Positions 1 through 7,075 of a stretch of DNA of 48,871 bases are shown one piece after another. The position numbers and the translations under genes were made by a program. The stretch covers positions 1-48,871 of the forward strand of contig ASNI01000015.1 of assembly GCA_000404785.1 (NCBI GenBank), given 5' to 3'. Numbering within the stretch: position 1 is the stretch's first letter; each line of letters starts with the position of its first letter. Origin of the DNA: Cloacimonetes bacterium SCGC AAA252-N17. GTDB taxonomy: Bacteria > Cloacimonadota > Cloacimonadia > JGIOTU-2. Below the pieces are notes generated by a model that was not told the origin of the DNA, ran no database searches, and saw nothing but the letters and a program-made list of their open reading frames with translations.

Positions 1-85
1 TAATCAACCGATAAGTCTTACCTTGTGATAATAACTGACTTATTTTCTCTCGCTCTTCATTCTTTAATCTCTTATACTTCTTCAT
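1..85 (-). CDS. IS30-family transposase, N-terminal fragment (runs off the window edge)
   Basis: Reading leftwards from an ATG at 83-85, the 28 visible residues begin MKKYKRLKNEEREKISQLL and continue into QGKTYRLI. This is the typical start of IS30-family transposases: a short basic lead, then the first helices of the DNA-binding helix-turn-helix. The catalytic DDE domain would lie outside the window, so completeness cannot be judged. A purine-rich AAAAAAGGA on the minus strand just upstream could be the ribosome binding site, and it sits in the loop of a strong hairpin (85-128). The family call rests on motif resemblance only. Confidence 0.6.
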   Translation of the reverse strand, partial: MKKYKRLKNEEREKISQLLSQGKTYRLI

Positions 86-128
86 TATTGCAACAAACTT
101 ATCCTTTTTTGTAAGTTTGTTGCAATAA
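85..128 (-). promoter_or_regulatory. 17-bp inverted repeat enclosing the transposase ribosome binding site
   Basis: Arms 85-101 and 112-128 are perfect reverse complements (17 bp) around a 10-nt loop, 102-111. On the minus strand the loop holds the purine-rich AAAAAGGA, and the stem ends on the first base of the ATG. In mRNA this would hide the ribosome binding site and the start. That resembles hairpins that limit transposase translation in several IS families. It may instead be part of the element end. Confidence 0.55.
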
Positions 129-148
129 AAACTTGAACCTAAGTAATA

Positions 149-334
149 TAAAAAAAGACTGTCATTCCCTCGAAGGAGGGAATCTAGTATTTCAACATAA
201 AAAACGAATAACGTGATTGAAATCATGCGAAGGGTATTGGAGAATAGCACACAGACCCACGCAGATCGGGCTGATTCTCACAGATAAAGAATTAATTTTA
301 TTACATCTATTTCCATTTTTTATTTTCTGAATCC
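149..334 (+). repeat. Source copy of a 186-bp inverted repeat (partner at 2023-2208)
   Basis: Every base of 149-334 pairs with 2023-2208 read in reverse complement (coordinates sum to 2357). Identity stops at 148/2209 and 335/2022. The segment is intergenic here, whereas the partner lies inside the metal permease gene. This copy is taken as the source because it sits in ordinary intergenic context and the other one interrupts a reading frame. Confidence 0.9.
164..183. repeat. REP-like palindrome, copy 1
   Basis: Stem ATTCCCTC (164-171) pairs with GAGGGAAT (176-183) around a GAAG loop, preceded by GTC. This is the common 'TCATTCCC...GGGAATC' type of intergenic palindrome. A second copy lies inverted at 2174-2193 and a variant at 14776-14795. 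Confidence 0.65.
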
Positions 335-443
335 GTGTTCGTCAGTTTAATCAGTGTGAACGTGTCCGCCCACTGGCTGACCTGTGTTCCATTTCATTTT
401 AAAAAACTTTGCTAATAGTGTTAGAATATTATGTTGTAGCAAT

Positions 444-1094
444 ATGAAATCTCAAATACAGAATTTATTAGAAACCTATCAGAGCATCAAACCACAAATT
501 GAACATAGACTCTCTGAATTTATAAATTTACGTGAAACTGCTGCAGATGAGATATTATTCAAAGAACTCATATTCTGCCTGCTAACCCCACAATCCAATG
601 CAGAACGCTGCTGGATGGCTGTGCAGCAACTCGAAAAACGGAATTTGCTTTATAGTGATGATCCGATAAAAATCTCAGAATGCTTGCGTGGTTACACACG
701 ATTCCATCATACGAAAGCAAAGAATATTCTCAGAAATAAAGAATTCCTCAGCAAAAATAATAAGATCTGCATCAGGGAACGACTCAATAAAATTGATAAT
801 CCGTTAAAAATGCGGGAATGGCTCGTTGAAAACATCATAGGTATGGGTTACAAAGAAGCAAGTCATTTTCTTCGAAATATTGGATTGGGTTTAAAACTGG
901 CAATTCTGGATAGACATATTTTGCGCAAACTCATTGAGTTCAAAGTTATCACCAATATTCCAAATTCCCTTCCGGTGAAAACCTATCTTTCAATTGAACA
1001 AAAAATGAGAAAATTCTCGCAAGAGCGGAACATGCCCTTTTCCCATCTTGATTTTTTATTCTGGTTTACGACAAAAAAGACAATTTTTAAATAA
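444..1094 (+). CDS. ogg: N-glycosylase/DNA lyase, Ogg2-like (8-oxoguanine repair)
   Basis: This 216-residue protein should excise 8-oxoguanine from DNA and cut the abasic site through a lysine Schiff base. It has the HhH-GPD core: a helix-hairpin-helix motif followed by the segment GMGYKEASHFLRNIG, whose K is the expected catalytic lysine, and then LAILDRHILR, whose D is the expected catalytic aspartate. Length fits the compact archaeal/bacterial Ogg2 group. A longer in-frame reading starts at 384, but the 20 extra residues look unlike the family, so the ATG at 444 is preferred; neither start has a clear Shine-Dalgarno. It lies just upstream of the oxygen-stress operon, which suits repair of oxidised guanine. 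A role in that operon is inferred; it probably has its own transcript. Confidence 0.75.
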   Translation: MKSQIQNLLETYQSIKPQIEHRLSEFINLRETAADEILFKELIFCLLTPQSNAERCWMAVQQLEKRNLLYSDDPIKISECLRGYTRFHHTKAKNILRNKEFLSKNNKICIRERLNKIDNPLKMREWLVENIIGMGYKEASHFLRNIGLGLKLAILDRHILRKLIEFKVITNIPNSLPVKTYLSIEQKMRKFSQERNMPFSHLDFLFWFTTKKTIFK

Positions 1095-1108
1095 AAACAC
1101 ATTATTAT

Positions 1109-1136
1109 TTGACACTGAAACGGTTCCTTTTATATT
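1109..1136 (+). promoter_or_regulatory. Sigma-70-type promoter of the fur/perR-led operon
   Basis: TTGACA (1109-1114) and TATATT (1131-1136) are separated by 16 nt. Transcription would start around 1143, leaving a very short leader before the ATG at 1154. The TTG inside the -35 box could be read as an upstream in-frame start, but this promoter argues against it. Confidence 0.6.
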
Positions 1137-1153
1137 TTCATTCAAAATTTGTA

Positions 1154-1585
1154 ATGAGTTCAAATATGCAAGATATAAAGAAAATTTTAGAAGATGTTGA
1201 AATCAAGCCAACATACGAACGGTTGAGTATTCTCCAGTATTTAGATAAGAACCACAATCATCCAACTGCAGCAATGATTTATGATGAAGTATTGAAGAAA
1301 GTACCTACTATATCAAAAACTACTGTATATAACTCCCTGAAACTTTTCATGGAAAAAGGTATTGTTACACCTCTATATATTACCGGTTCAGAAGTCCGCT
1401 ATGATTTTGCACAAAAACCTCATCATCATTTTTTCTGTGAAAAGTGTGGAAAAATTTATGATCTCGAAGTCGAATGCCCAATTTTCAAGCAGAAATATTT
1501 TCATGGTCATTTAATAAGGCAGCAGCACGGTTACTTCCGGGGCATTTGTAAAACATGTTTAGAGAAAAATAGGAACAAGAAATGA
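1154..1585 (+). CDS. Fur-family metalloregulator (PerR-like)
   Basis: This 143-residue protein has a winged helix, with a recognition helix in TISKTTVYNSLKLF, followed by a Fur dimerisation domain with the His cluster HHHFFCEKCGKIYD and a second pair in GICKTCLEKN. The two CxxC pairs should hold the structural zinc, and the histidines the sensing metal. As first gene of a peroxide/oxygen-defence operon it is more likely a PerR-type peroxide sensor than an iron-uptake Fur, but PerR and Fur cannot be told apart safely by eye. Its stop overlaps the next start (ATGA at 1582-1585), so it is coupled to the permease. The start is 1154; ATG 1166 is a possible alternative, and neither has a good ribosome site. 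It probably autoregulates the promoter at 1109-1136. Confidence 0.8.
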   Translation: MSSNMQDIKKILEDVEIKPTYERLSILQYLDKNHNHPTAAMIYDEVLKKVPTISKTTVYNSLKLFMEKGIVTPLYITGSEVRYDFAQKPHHHFFCEKCGKIYDLEVECPIFKQKYFHGHLIRQQHGYFRGICKTCLEKNRNKK

Positions 1586-2037
1586 ACATCCCCCTCGGCA
1601 TCCTGAAAGAAATTTGGAATCTTCTGGGAGGTATGGCTCCTTACCTTCTCTTTGGTTTCCTGATAGCCGGCGTGCTTAATACGGTCATTCCAAAAAATAA
1701 GATATACAAGCACTTTTCAGGCAGATCATTTTGGTCAAATGTAAAGGCATCTCTCTTCGGTGTTCCGCTGCCACTCTGTTCATGTGGCGTCATTCCCGTT
1801 GCTGCATATCTGAGAAAAGAAGGTGCGGGAAAAGGTTCGACGATCTCCTTCCTTTCATCAACTCCCACAACCGGTGTGGATTCAATACTCGCAACCTACT
1901 CACTTCTTGGTCCTGTCTATGCGATTATCAGACCTGTTGCTGCTTTTTTTGCTGGAATTATTGGCGGCACGATAACAAACATCATTGATAAAACTGCAGA
2001 TGATAATGCCATCCCACAGGAAGGATTCAGAAAATAA
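1582..2037 (+). pseudogene. Metal efflux permease (DUF318/ArsP-like, SO_0444-type), N-terminal half
   Basis: The first half of an integral-membrane permease of the PF03773 type, with four hydrophobic segments and the signature GVPLPLCSCGVIPVA, where the Cys pair is expected to handle metal. The frame is normal until residue 149 (...IPQEGF). It then enters foreign sequence and stops after R-K. Joining 2027 directly to 2289 restores one continuous frame with the C-terminal half (2212-3105), so the gene was broken by the inserted 261 bp. The break falls in the hydrophilic link between the two membrane halves, so two separate pieces might still assemble; that is speculation. Likely substrates by family are Cu, Zn or As species. 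Confidence 0.75.
1951..2027 (+). repeat. 77-bp direct repeat, left copy
   Basis: Positions 1951-2027 are identical to 2212-2288 (offset 261) and differ immediately on both sides. The repeat is permease coding sequence (from AGIIGG to QEG). The two copies flank the inserted segment 2028-2211. Confidence 0.95.
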
Positions 2038-2208
2038 AAAATGGAAATAGATGTAATAAAATTAATTCTTTATCTGTGAGAATCAGCCCGATCTGCGTGG
2101 GTCTGTGTGCTATTCTCCAATACCCTTCGCATGATTTCAATCACGTTATTCGTTTTTTATGTTGAAATACTAGATTCCCTCCTTCGAGGGAATGACAGTC
2201 TTTTTTTA
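2023..2208 (-). repeat. Inserted inverted copy of the 149-334 segment
   Basis: A perfect 186-bp reverse complement of 149-334. Its first five bases (2023-2027, GGATT) also belong to the left 77-bp repeat, i.e. 5 bp of microhomology at that joint. At the other joint three bases with no visible template (2209-2211, CGA) precede the right 77-bp repeat. No transposase gene or terminal repeats are present in the insert. Confidence 0.9.
2174..2193. repeat. REP-like palindrome, copy 2 (inverted)
   Basis: The same 8-bp stem as at 164-183, carried along inside the 186-bp inverted copy and therefore in opposite orientation. Confidence 0.6.
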
Positions 2209-2211
2209 CGA

Positions 2212-2288
2212 GCTGGAATTATTGGCGGCACGATAACAAACATCATTGATAAAACTGCAGATGATAATGCCATCCCACAGGAAGGATT
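2212..2288 (+). repeat. 77-bp direct repeat, right copy
   Basis: Identical to 1951-2027. From 2289 the sequence continues as normal permease, with the Cys/His-rich link SCNLCSETESHSHKFHEK. Confidence 0.95.
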
Positions 2289-3105
2289 TTCATGCAATCT
2301 CTGCAGTGAAACCGAGTCCCACTCTCACAAATTCCATGAAAAAGTAAAAGCAATTGTCCGTTATGGTTTTTTTGATCTCATTGAAGATGTAGCCAAGTGG
2401 ATACTTATCGGAATAGTTATTGGAGCTATTATTTCCTTTCTTGTGCCGGATAATTTTGTGGTGCGTTATTTTGGGAACCCGCTGTTCGCATATCCAATTA
2501 TGCTCATTATTTCCATCCCGATGTATGTGTGCGCTACCGGCTCAATACCCATTGCAGCATCACTTATACTCAAAGGAATGACACCCGGCGCTGGCTTGAT
2601 CTTTCTGATTGCTGGTCCCGCAACGAATGCAGCGACGATAAGTTTTGTGGGCGGAAAACTCGGCAAAAAACCGCTAATCGCATACCTTGTCTCAATCATA
2701 GCAACAGGACTCCTCTTTGGATTTATTGTCGATCATCTCTGGAACCTCTCAGGCAAAGATATCGGTATTTTTACAAGCGGTATGAAAATGCTCCCCGCAT
2801 GGATAAAAACCGCTTCTGCTATACTGTTGATCATACTCATCCTTAGAGCATTTCTATTAAAAATTTTAATGAACAAAAAAATAAGTATCAAGGATGAAAA
2901 TATGGACAACATATATAAAGTACCTGACATGAGCTGCAAGCATTGTGTCATGTCTATAGAAAATGAAATTAAAAAGGTGGCTGGTGTAAAAAAAATTGAC
3001 ATCTCTCTTGCCGATAAACTAGTTAAAGTAATTGGTGAATATAAAAGAGATGATGTAATAAACGCAATAAAAAATGCAGGTTATAAAATCGAACAAAACC
3101 ATTAG
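2212..3105 (+). pseudogene. Metal efflux permease, C-terminal half with HMA metal-binding domain
   Basis: The second half of the interrupted permease: a Cys/His-rich link, four membrane segments (for example WILIGIVIGAIISFLV and ATGSIPIAASLILKG), then a C-terminal heavy-metal-associated domain with MSCKHC, the MxCxxC copper/zinc site. The open frame runs back through the insert to an ATG at 2107, but that stretch is copied intergenic DNA, has no Shine-Dalgarno and is not family sequence. A fused HMA domain is seen in SO_0444-type permeases. Rubredoxin follows 12 nt downstream with a strong AGGAGG, so downstream translation need not depend on this half. Confidence 0.72.
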
Positions 3106-3117
3106 GAGGAACAACTG

Positions 3118-3276
3118 ATGAAAAGATATCAATGTAGCGTGTGTGGTTATATTTATGACCCCAAAGTCGGTGATCCCGATTCCGGCATCGAACCCGGAAC
3201 CGCCTTTGAAGATATTCCGGACGACTGGGTTTGCCCGGTTTGCGGTGTTGGCAAAGATATGTTTGTAGAAATTTAG
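3118..3276 (+). CDS. Rubredoxin
   Basis: A 52-residue one-iron electron carrier, too short for a usual gene-length cut-off. Iron ligands are in CSVCGYIYD (Cys6, Cys9) and CPVCGVGKD (Cys39, Cys42), with typical spacing and the DPDSGI loop of the rubredoxin fold. A perfect TTAGGAGGA lies 8 nt before the ATG. The stop is followed 7 nt later by the flavodiiron start, so the two are surely co-translated. Rubredoxin normally donates electrons to flavodiiron protein, superoxide reductase and rubrerythrin, all encoded here. Confidence 0.95.
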   Translation: MKRYQCSVCGYIYDPKVGDPDSGIEPGTAFEDIPDDWVCPVCGVGKDMFVEI

Positions 3277-3283
3277 GAGTGAT

Positions 3284-4459
3284 ATGGGATTTCAAAAGAT
3301 CAGAAAAGATGTATATTATGTAGGTGTTCAGGATTGGGACAGGCGTACTTTTGACGAACTCATCCCACTGCCTGACGGAACGAGCTACAATGCCTATGTA
3401 ATTCGCGGTAGTGAAAAGATTGCTTTGATCGATGCTGTTGATCCACCGAAAATCGAGGAACTTCTCACAAATCTAAGAAAACTTGGTATCTCTAAACTTG
3501 ATTATGTAATCTCTAATCATGCCGAGCAGGATCATTCAGGCGGTATTCCTATGGTACTTGAAATGTATCCTGAAGCGGTTGTGGTAACAAACTCAAAATG
3601 TAAAACTTTCCTGCAAGACCTTCTTAATATTCCCGCGGAAAAATTCCTTGAGATCAAGCATGAGGACACACTTTCTCTTGGTAATAAGACTTTAAAATTT
3701 CTCCTTGCAGCATGGGTTCATTGGCCAGAGACAATGTTCACATATCTTGAAGAAGATAAGATCCTTTTCCCGGGCGATCTTTTCGGTTCCCACATGGCGT
3801 CCAGCGAATTGTTCGTGCTAGATGAAGCAAAGGTATATTTTGCTGCAAAGCGTTACTTTGCTGAGATAATGATGCCCTTCAGAACCAATATTCAGAAGCA
3901 TATGGATATGCTGAATAATTATGAGCTTGAAATCATTGCTCCTACGCACGGGCAGGTTTATGATAATCCTGAATTTATCCTCGAACTGTATAAAGACTGG
4001 ATATCAGATGGGGTTGAAAACAAAGTGCTTATACCCTATGTTTCCATGCACGGAAGTGTGGAAAAGATGGTGAATTATCTTACAGAAAAATTGACCGAGT
4101 ACAAGGTCACTGTCATTCCATTTAACATGTCTGTGACAGATATTGGAGAATTCGCAATGGAACTGGTCGATGCTGCAACTGTCGTGATCGGCTCGTCTAC
4201 GGTTCATGCCGGTCCTCATCCCAAGATGATCTATGCTGCATATCTTACTAATATGCTCAGACCAAAAGCGAAATTCGCATCGATAATCGGCTCTTATGGC
4301 TGGGGCTCGAGAATGGTGGATATGATCAAAGACCTGCTCACGAATTTCAAAGGCGAATTACTGGAACCCGTCATAAGTAAAGGATATCCAAAAGAGGTTG
4401 ATTTCAAAGCACTTGATGAGCTTGCAGAACTTATTGCTATGAAGCATAAAAATTTATAA
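3284..4459 (+). CDS. Flavodiiron protein (rubredoxin:oxygen oxidoreductase, FprA/ROO)
   Basis: A 391-residue cytoplasmic enzyme that reduces O2 to water (or NO to N2O) with electrons from rubredoxin. The metallo-beta-lactamase domain (about 1-245) carries the diiron ligands His79, Glu81, Asp83, His84 (NHAEQDHSG), His146, Asp165 (GDLFGSH) and His222 (APTHG). The flavodoxin domain (about 248-391) starts with the FMN loop region YVSMHGSVEKM. Class A architecture and normal length, with no extra C-terminal redox domain, so it needs the separate rubredoxin directly upstream. The start has GGAGTG upstream. With all ligands present it should be active. Confidence 0.93.
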   Translation: MGFQKIRKDVYYVGVQDWDRRTFDELIPLPDGTSYNAYVIRGSEKIALIDAVDPPKIEELLTNLRKLGISKLDYVISNHAEQDHSGGIPMVLEMYPEAVVVTNSKCKTFLQDLLNIPAEKFLEIKHEDTLSLGNKTLKFLLAAWVHWPETMFTYLEEDKILFPGDLFGSHMASSELFVLDEAKVYFAAKRYFAEIMMPFRTNIQKHMDMLNNYELEIIAPTHGQVYDNPEFILELYKDWISDGVENKVLIPYVSMHGSVEKMVNYLTEKLTEYKVTVIPFNMSVTDIGEFAMELVDAATVVIGSSTVHAGPHPKMIYAAYLTNMLRPKAKFASIIGSYGWGSRMVDMIKDLLTNFKGELLEPVISKGYPKEVDFKALDELAELIAMKHKNL

Positions 4460-4478
4460 TAACCCCGGAGGAACGAAA

Positions 4479-4955
4479 ATGAATATATTCGATGTTACAG
4501 AAATCTATCAATTTGCAGTTCAGATCGAAGAAAATGGTGAAAAATTCTACCGCGCAATGGTAGAAAAGTTTGATGACAAAAAAGTGAAGGAACTCTTCGG
4601 GTTTCTTGCAGAAGAAGAAGTCCGGCACGAAAAAGTCTTTAGAGAGATGCTGGCAAAAATAGAGAGCTACAATCCCCAGGAAAGTTATCCCGGTGAATAT
4701 TTTGACTATCTTCATGCCTATGCAGATAATCTTGTCTTCACAATTGATAAGATCGATGAAGGCATTGATGGCGTGAATACAGTCGATGAAGCGCTTCAGT
4801 TCGCCATCGGGAAAGAGCTCGACACGATTCTCTATTATCATGAAATGAGAAATGTAGTTCCGGAGCACCAGCAAAAAATGGTTGATGATATCATCAATGA
4901 GGAGCGCAAGCACGTGGTGCAGCTCACTGAGATGAAACGTCAGCTTGGGAAGTAA
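4479..4955 (+). CDS. Ferritin-like diiron protein (rubrerythrin family, no rubredoxin domain)
   Basis: A 158-residue four-helix bundle. Expected diiron ligands appear as E18/E21 (EENGEKFY), E47 with H50 (EEEVRH), E113 (GKELDT) and E142 with H145 (EERKH). It lacks the Cys4 rubredoxin tail of classical rubrerythrin, so it would need an outside electron donor. A good ribosome site, CCGGAGGA, precedes the ATG. The next gene, 6 nt downstream, encodes a second ferritin-like protein of similar size. Together they may form a heterodimer or two versions of a peroxide reductase; this is inferred from pairing only. Confidence 0.8.
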   Translation: MNIFDVTEIYQFAVQIEENGEKFYRAMVEKFDDKKVKELFGFLAEEEVRHEKVFREMLAKIESYNPQESYPGEYFDYLHAYADNLVFTIDKIDEGIDGVNTVDEALQFAIGKELDTILYYHEMRNVVPEHQQKMVDDIINEERKHVVQLTEMKRQLGK

Positions 4956-4960
4956 CTATC

Positions 4961-5464
4961 ATGGATAATATGGATATTGATAAATATTCAAAAAAGGACC
5001 TTTTACTCACTGCATTAAAAAGTGAAGAAGACAGCAAAAATGTCTATCACGATCTTGCGGGACGAGTAAAAAATTTCATGCTCAAAGATAAGCTTGAATT
5101 CCTCTCTGCAGAAGAGCAAAAGCATTATGATTTCTTTTGCAGGCTCTGGAACGAAGCATTTCCAAAAGATGCGATAATCCTGCCAGAAGAAACACCTGTC
5201 CCCTTACCGGAAATCACAATTGATTCCGAAGAATTGAGGTTCAGCGATATCTTTCTACAGGCAATGAATGCAGAAAAAGCAGCGCACTATTTCTATCTCT
5301 CGCTTGCAAACAAATTCAAAATGGATGAAAAGCTCTCGCTCAGACTGAAGTATATTGCGTCAATGGAAATGGGGCATTATCGTCTTCTTGAAATTGAAAA
5401 GGAGCAGGCAGAGGAATTCGAAATGTATGATGCTGAATTTGACATGATGCACGTTGGTCCATAA
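4961..5464 (+). CDS. Second ferritin-like protein (rubrerythrin-related)
   Basis: 167 residues, with a helical-bundle pattern similar to its upstream neighbour: E22/E23 (SEEDSKNVYH), E51 with H55 (AEEQKHYDFF), E105 (NAEKAAHYFY) and E136 with H139 (MEMGHYRLLE). There is an insertion with several prolines (about 70-90) between helices 2 and 3. Diiron binding is plausible but less clear than in the upstream gene. The start at 4961 is chosen for its position directly after the previous stop; ATG 4970 is an alternative. Confidence 0.7.
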   Translation: MDNMDIDKYSKKDLLLTALKSEEDSKNVYHDLAGRVKNFMLKDKLEFLSAEEQKHYDFFCRLWNEAFPKDAIILPEETPVPLPEITIDSEELRFSDIFLQAMNAEKAAHYFYLSLANKFKMDEKLSLRLKYIASMEMGHYRLLEIEKEQAEEFEMYDAEFDMMHVGP

Positions 5465-5496
5465 TCAAAAAAACCTTAGAAAATTTAGGAGAAAAA

Positions 5497-6150
5497 ATGG
5501 AAGAAAAAATAAACATGCCATTACTGGGTGATGCGTTCCCGGAAATGGAAGTAAAAACAACTCAGGGAATGATGAAACTCCCTGACGAAATGGCAGGAAA
5601 TTGGTTTGTACTTTTCAGCCATCCTGCAGACTTCACCCCTGTGTGTACCACCGAATTCGTCGGTTTCCAGAAAAGAATGGAACAGTTCAAAGCTATGGAT
5701 TGTAAACTTGTCGGACTTTCCATCGATCAAGTATTTTCACATATTAAATGGATCGAATGGATAAAAGACAACCTTGATGTTGATATTGAATTCCCGGTCA
5801 TTGCAGCAAATGATTCGATTGCAAACAAACTCGGTTTGCTTCATCCCGGAAAAGGATCGAGCACCGTTCGTGCAGTCTTTGTTGTTGACCCAAAAGGCAA
5901 AGTCCGTCTTATACTTTACTACCCTCAAGAAATCGGTAGAAACATGGACGAGATCGTCCGTTCAGTCAAAGCACTTCAGCTTTCAGACACGAAAGGAATT
6001 GCTGTACCTGCGAACTGGCCCAATAACGAACTTATTGGCGACCATGTGATCGTACCCCCGGCATCCGACATGAAAACTGTGAAAGCACGTAAAGAAGATA
6101 AAAGTCTCGAATGCTATGACTGGTGGTTCTGCCACAAAGAAGATAAATAA
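5497..6150 (+). CDS. Peroxiredoxin (Prx6/AhpC-type thiol peroxidase)
   Basis: A 217-residue thioredoxin-fold peroxidase that reduces H2O2 and organic peroxides. The active site PADFTPVC places the peroxidatic Cys at 50 with Thr47 and Pro43; Arg126 in STVRAVFVVD completes the site. The C-terminal extension ends with two further cysteines (206 and 212, in LECYDWWFC), as in archaeal-type Prx6 proteins, where one resolves the disulfide. AGGAG lies 6 nt before the ATG at 5497. It sits between the ferritin-like pair and superoxide reductase, so it would remove peroxide made by the latter. Confidence 0.92.
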   Translation: MEEKINMPLLGDAFPEMEVKTTQGMMKLPDEMAGNWFVLFSHPADFTPVCTTEFVGFQKRMEQFKAMDCKLVGLSIDQVFSHIKWIEWIKDNLDVDIEFPVIAANDSIANKLGLLHPGKGSSTVRAVFVVDPKGKVRLILYYPQEIGRNMDEIVRSVKALQLSDTKGIAVPANWPNNELIGDHVIVPPASDMKTVKARKEDKSLECYDWWFCHKEDK

Positions 6151-6159
6151 GGAGCAATC

Positions 6160-6540
6160 ATGACAAAACTTATGGAAATCTATAAATGTGAGATCTGCGG
6201 CAATATTGTGGAAATGGTTCATGGCGGTGCAGGAGAGCTCGTCTGCTGCGGAGAACCCATGAAAAAAATGGTAGGAAATACTGTCGATGCCGCTCTCGAA
6301 AAGCATGTTCCTGTAGTGGAAGAAATCGAAAATGGCATCAAAGTTAAAGTCGGTTCCGTTCCACATCCTATGACGGAAAAGCACTACATCGAATGGATAG
6401 AAGTGAAAAATGGTCCGTGGGTAAACAGGAAACATCTTACGCCGAACGACAAACCGGAAGCCGAATTCTATGTAAAGATGAACAACAAGCTCGAAGTGCG
6501 CGAATACTGCAACATTCACGGCTTGTGGAAAAAGGAATAA
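6160..6540 (+). CDS. dfx: Superoxide reductase / desulfoferrodoxin (2Fe-SOR)
   Basis: A 126-residue protein that reduces superoxide to H2O2 without making O2, the usual anaerobe alternative to SOD. The N-terminal desulforedoxin-like domain has Cys10, Cys13, Cys29 and Cys30 (YKCEICG, LVCCGEP) for centre I. The catalytic centre II has His49 within EKHVP (Glu47 and Lys48 being the usual active-site pair), His69, His75, Cys117 and His120 (CNIHG). All ligands are present. A ribosome site, AAGGAGC, precedes the ATG. It probably takes electrons from the rubredoxin at 3118. Confidence 0.95.
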   Translation: MTKLMEIYKCEICGNIVEMVHGGAGELVCCGEPMKKMVGNTVDAALEKHVPVVEEIENGIKVKVGSVPHPMTEKHYIEWIEVKNGPWVNRKHLTPNDKPEAEFYVKMNNKLEVREYCNIHGLWKKE

Positions 6541-6556
6541 TCAGAGGTGTGATATT

Positions 6557-7072
6557 ATGATTAGCAAAAAAATGACCGATGCGCTCAATCTTCAAATCAA
6601 TAAAGAGCTCTATTCCGCATATCTTTATCTATCCATGTCGGCTCATGCGGAGAATATCGGGCTGAAGGGATTTGCCAACTGGTTCTTTGTGCAGGTTCAG
6701 GAAGAGATGAGCCATGCCCAAAAGATTTACACCTATATTAATGACCAAAATCAGAAAATTATTTTAGATGAAATCAAAAAACCTCCTATTGAATTCAAGT
6801 CTCCAATGGATATGTTCCAAAAAACTCTCGAACATGAGCAGTTCGTCACTAAAAGTATCAATGGACTTGTTGCAATTGCAAGAGAAGAACATGATTATGC
6901 AACAGAGATCTTTCTCCATTGGTTCGTGACCGAGCAGATCGAGGAAGAAGGGAACGACAACGAGATAATTGATAAACTAAAATATATCGACGATAACGGC
7001 AACGGGCTTCTTATGCTGGACAAAGAGCTTGGTGTTCGGACCTTTGTCGCACCCGCAGTATCGGCTGAGTAA
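6557..7072 (+). CDS. ftnA: Ferritin (FtnA-type iron storage)
   Basis: A 171-residue non-heme ferritin that oxidises Fe(II) and stores it as a mineral in a 24-mer shell. Ferroxidase residues are in place: Glu17, Glu50, His53, Glu94, Gln127 and Glu130. Length and the N-terminal MISKKMTDALNLQINKE pattern are typical. It limits Fenton chemistry during oxygen exposure, which fits the operon. The next gene starts 3 nt after the stop, so the two are translationally coupled. Confidence 0.95.
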   Translation: MISKKMTDALNLQINKELYSAYLYLSMSAHAENIGLKGFANWFFVQVQEEMSHAQKIYTYINDQNQKIILDEIKKPPIEFKSPMDMFQKTLEHEQFVTKSINGLVAIAREEHDYATEIFLHWFVTEQIEEEGNDNEIIDKLKYIDDNGNGLLMLDKELGVRTFVAPAVSAE

Positions 7073-7075
7073 GAT

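Larger units (their letters stand above)
86..443. other. Intergenic region with REP-like and dispersed-repeat sequence
   Basis: No gene is visible. The stretch holds the transposase hairpin (85-128), a REP-like hairpin (164-183), and segment 149-334, which reappears as a perfect reverse complement at 2023-2208. The part around 255-290, with 'cacagacccacgcagat', looks like the low-complexity dispersed intergenic repeats common in uncultured FCB genomes. No convincing promoter for the glycosylase at 444 was seen. Confidence 0.5.

Noticed and set aside
384..443. Upstream start for the DNA glycosylase
   Set aside because: The 20 extra residues are not family-like, and the ATG at 444 gives the usual length.
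2107..2211. Start of the C-terminal permease half at ATG 2107
   Set aside because: This part is copied intergenic DNA, has no ribosome site and does not resemble permease sequence.
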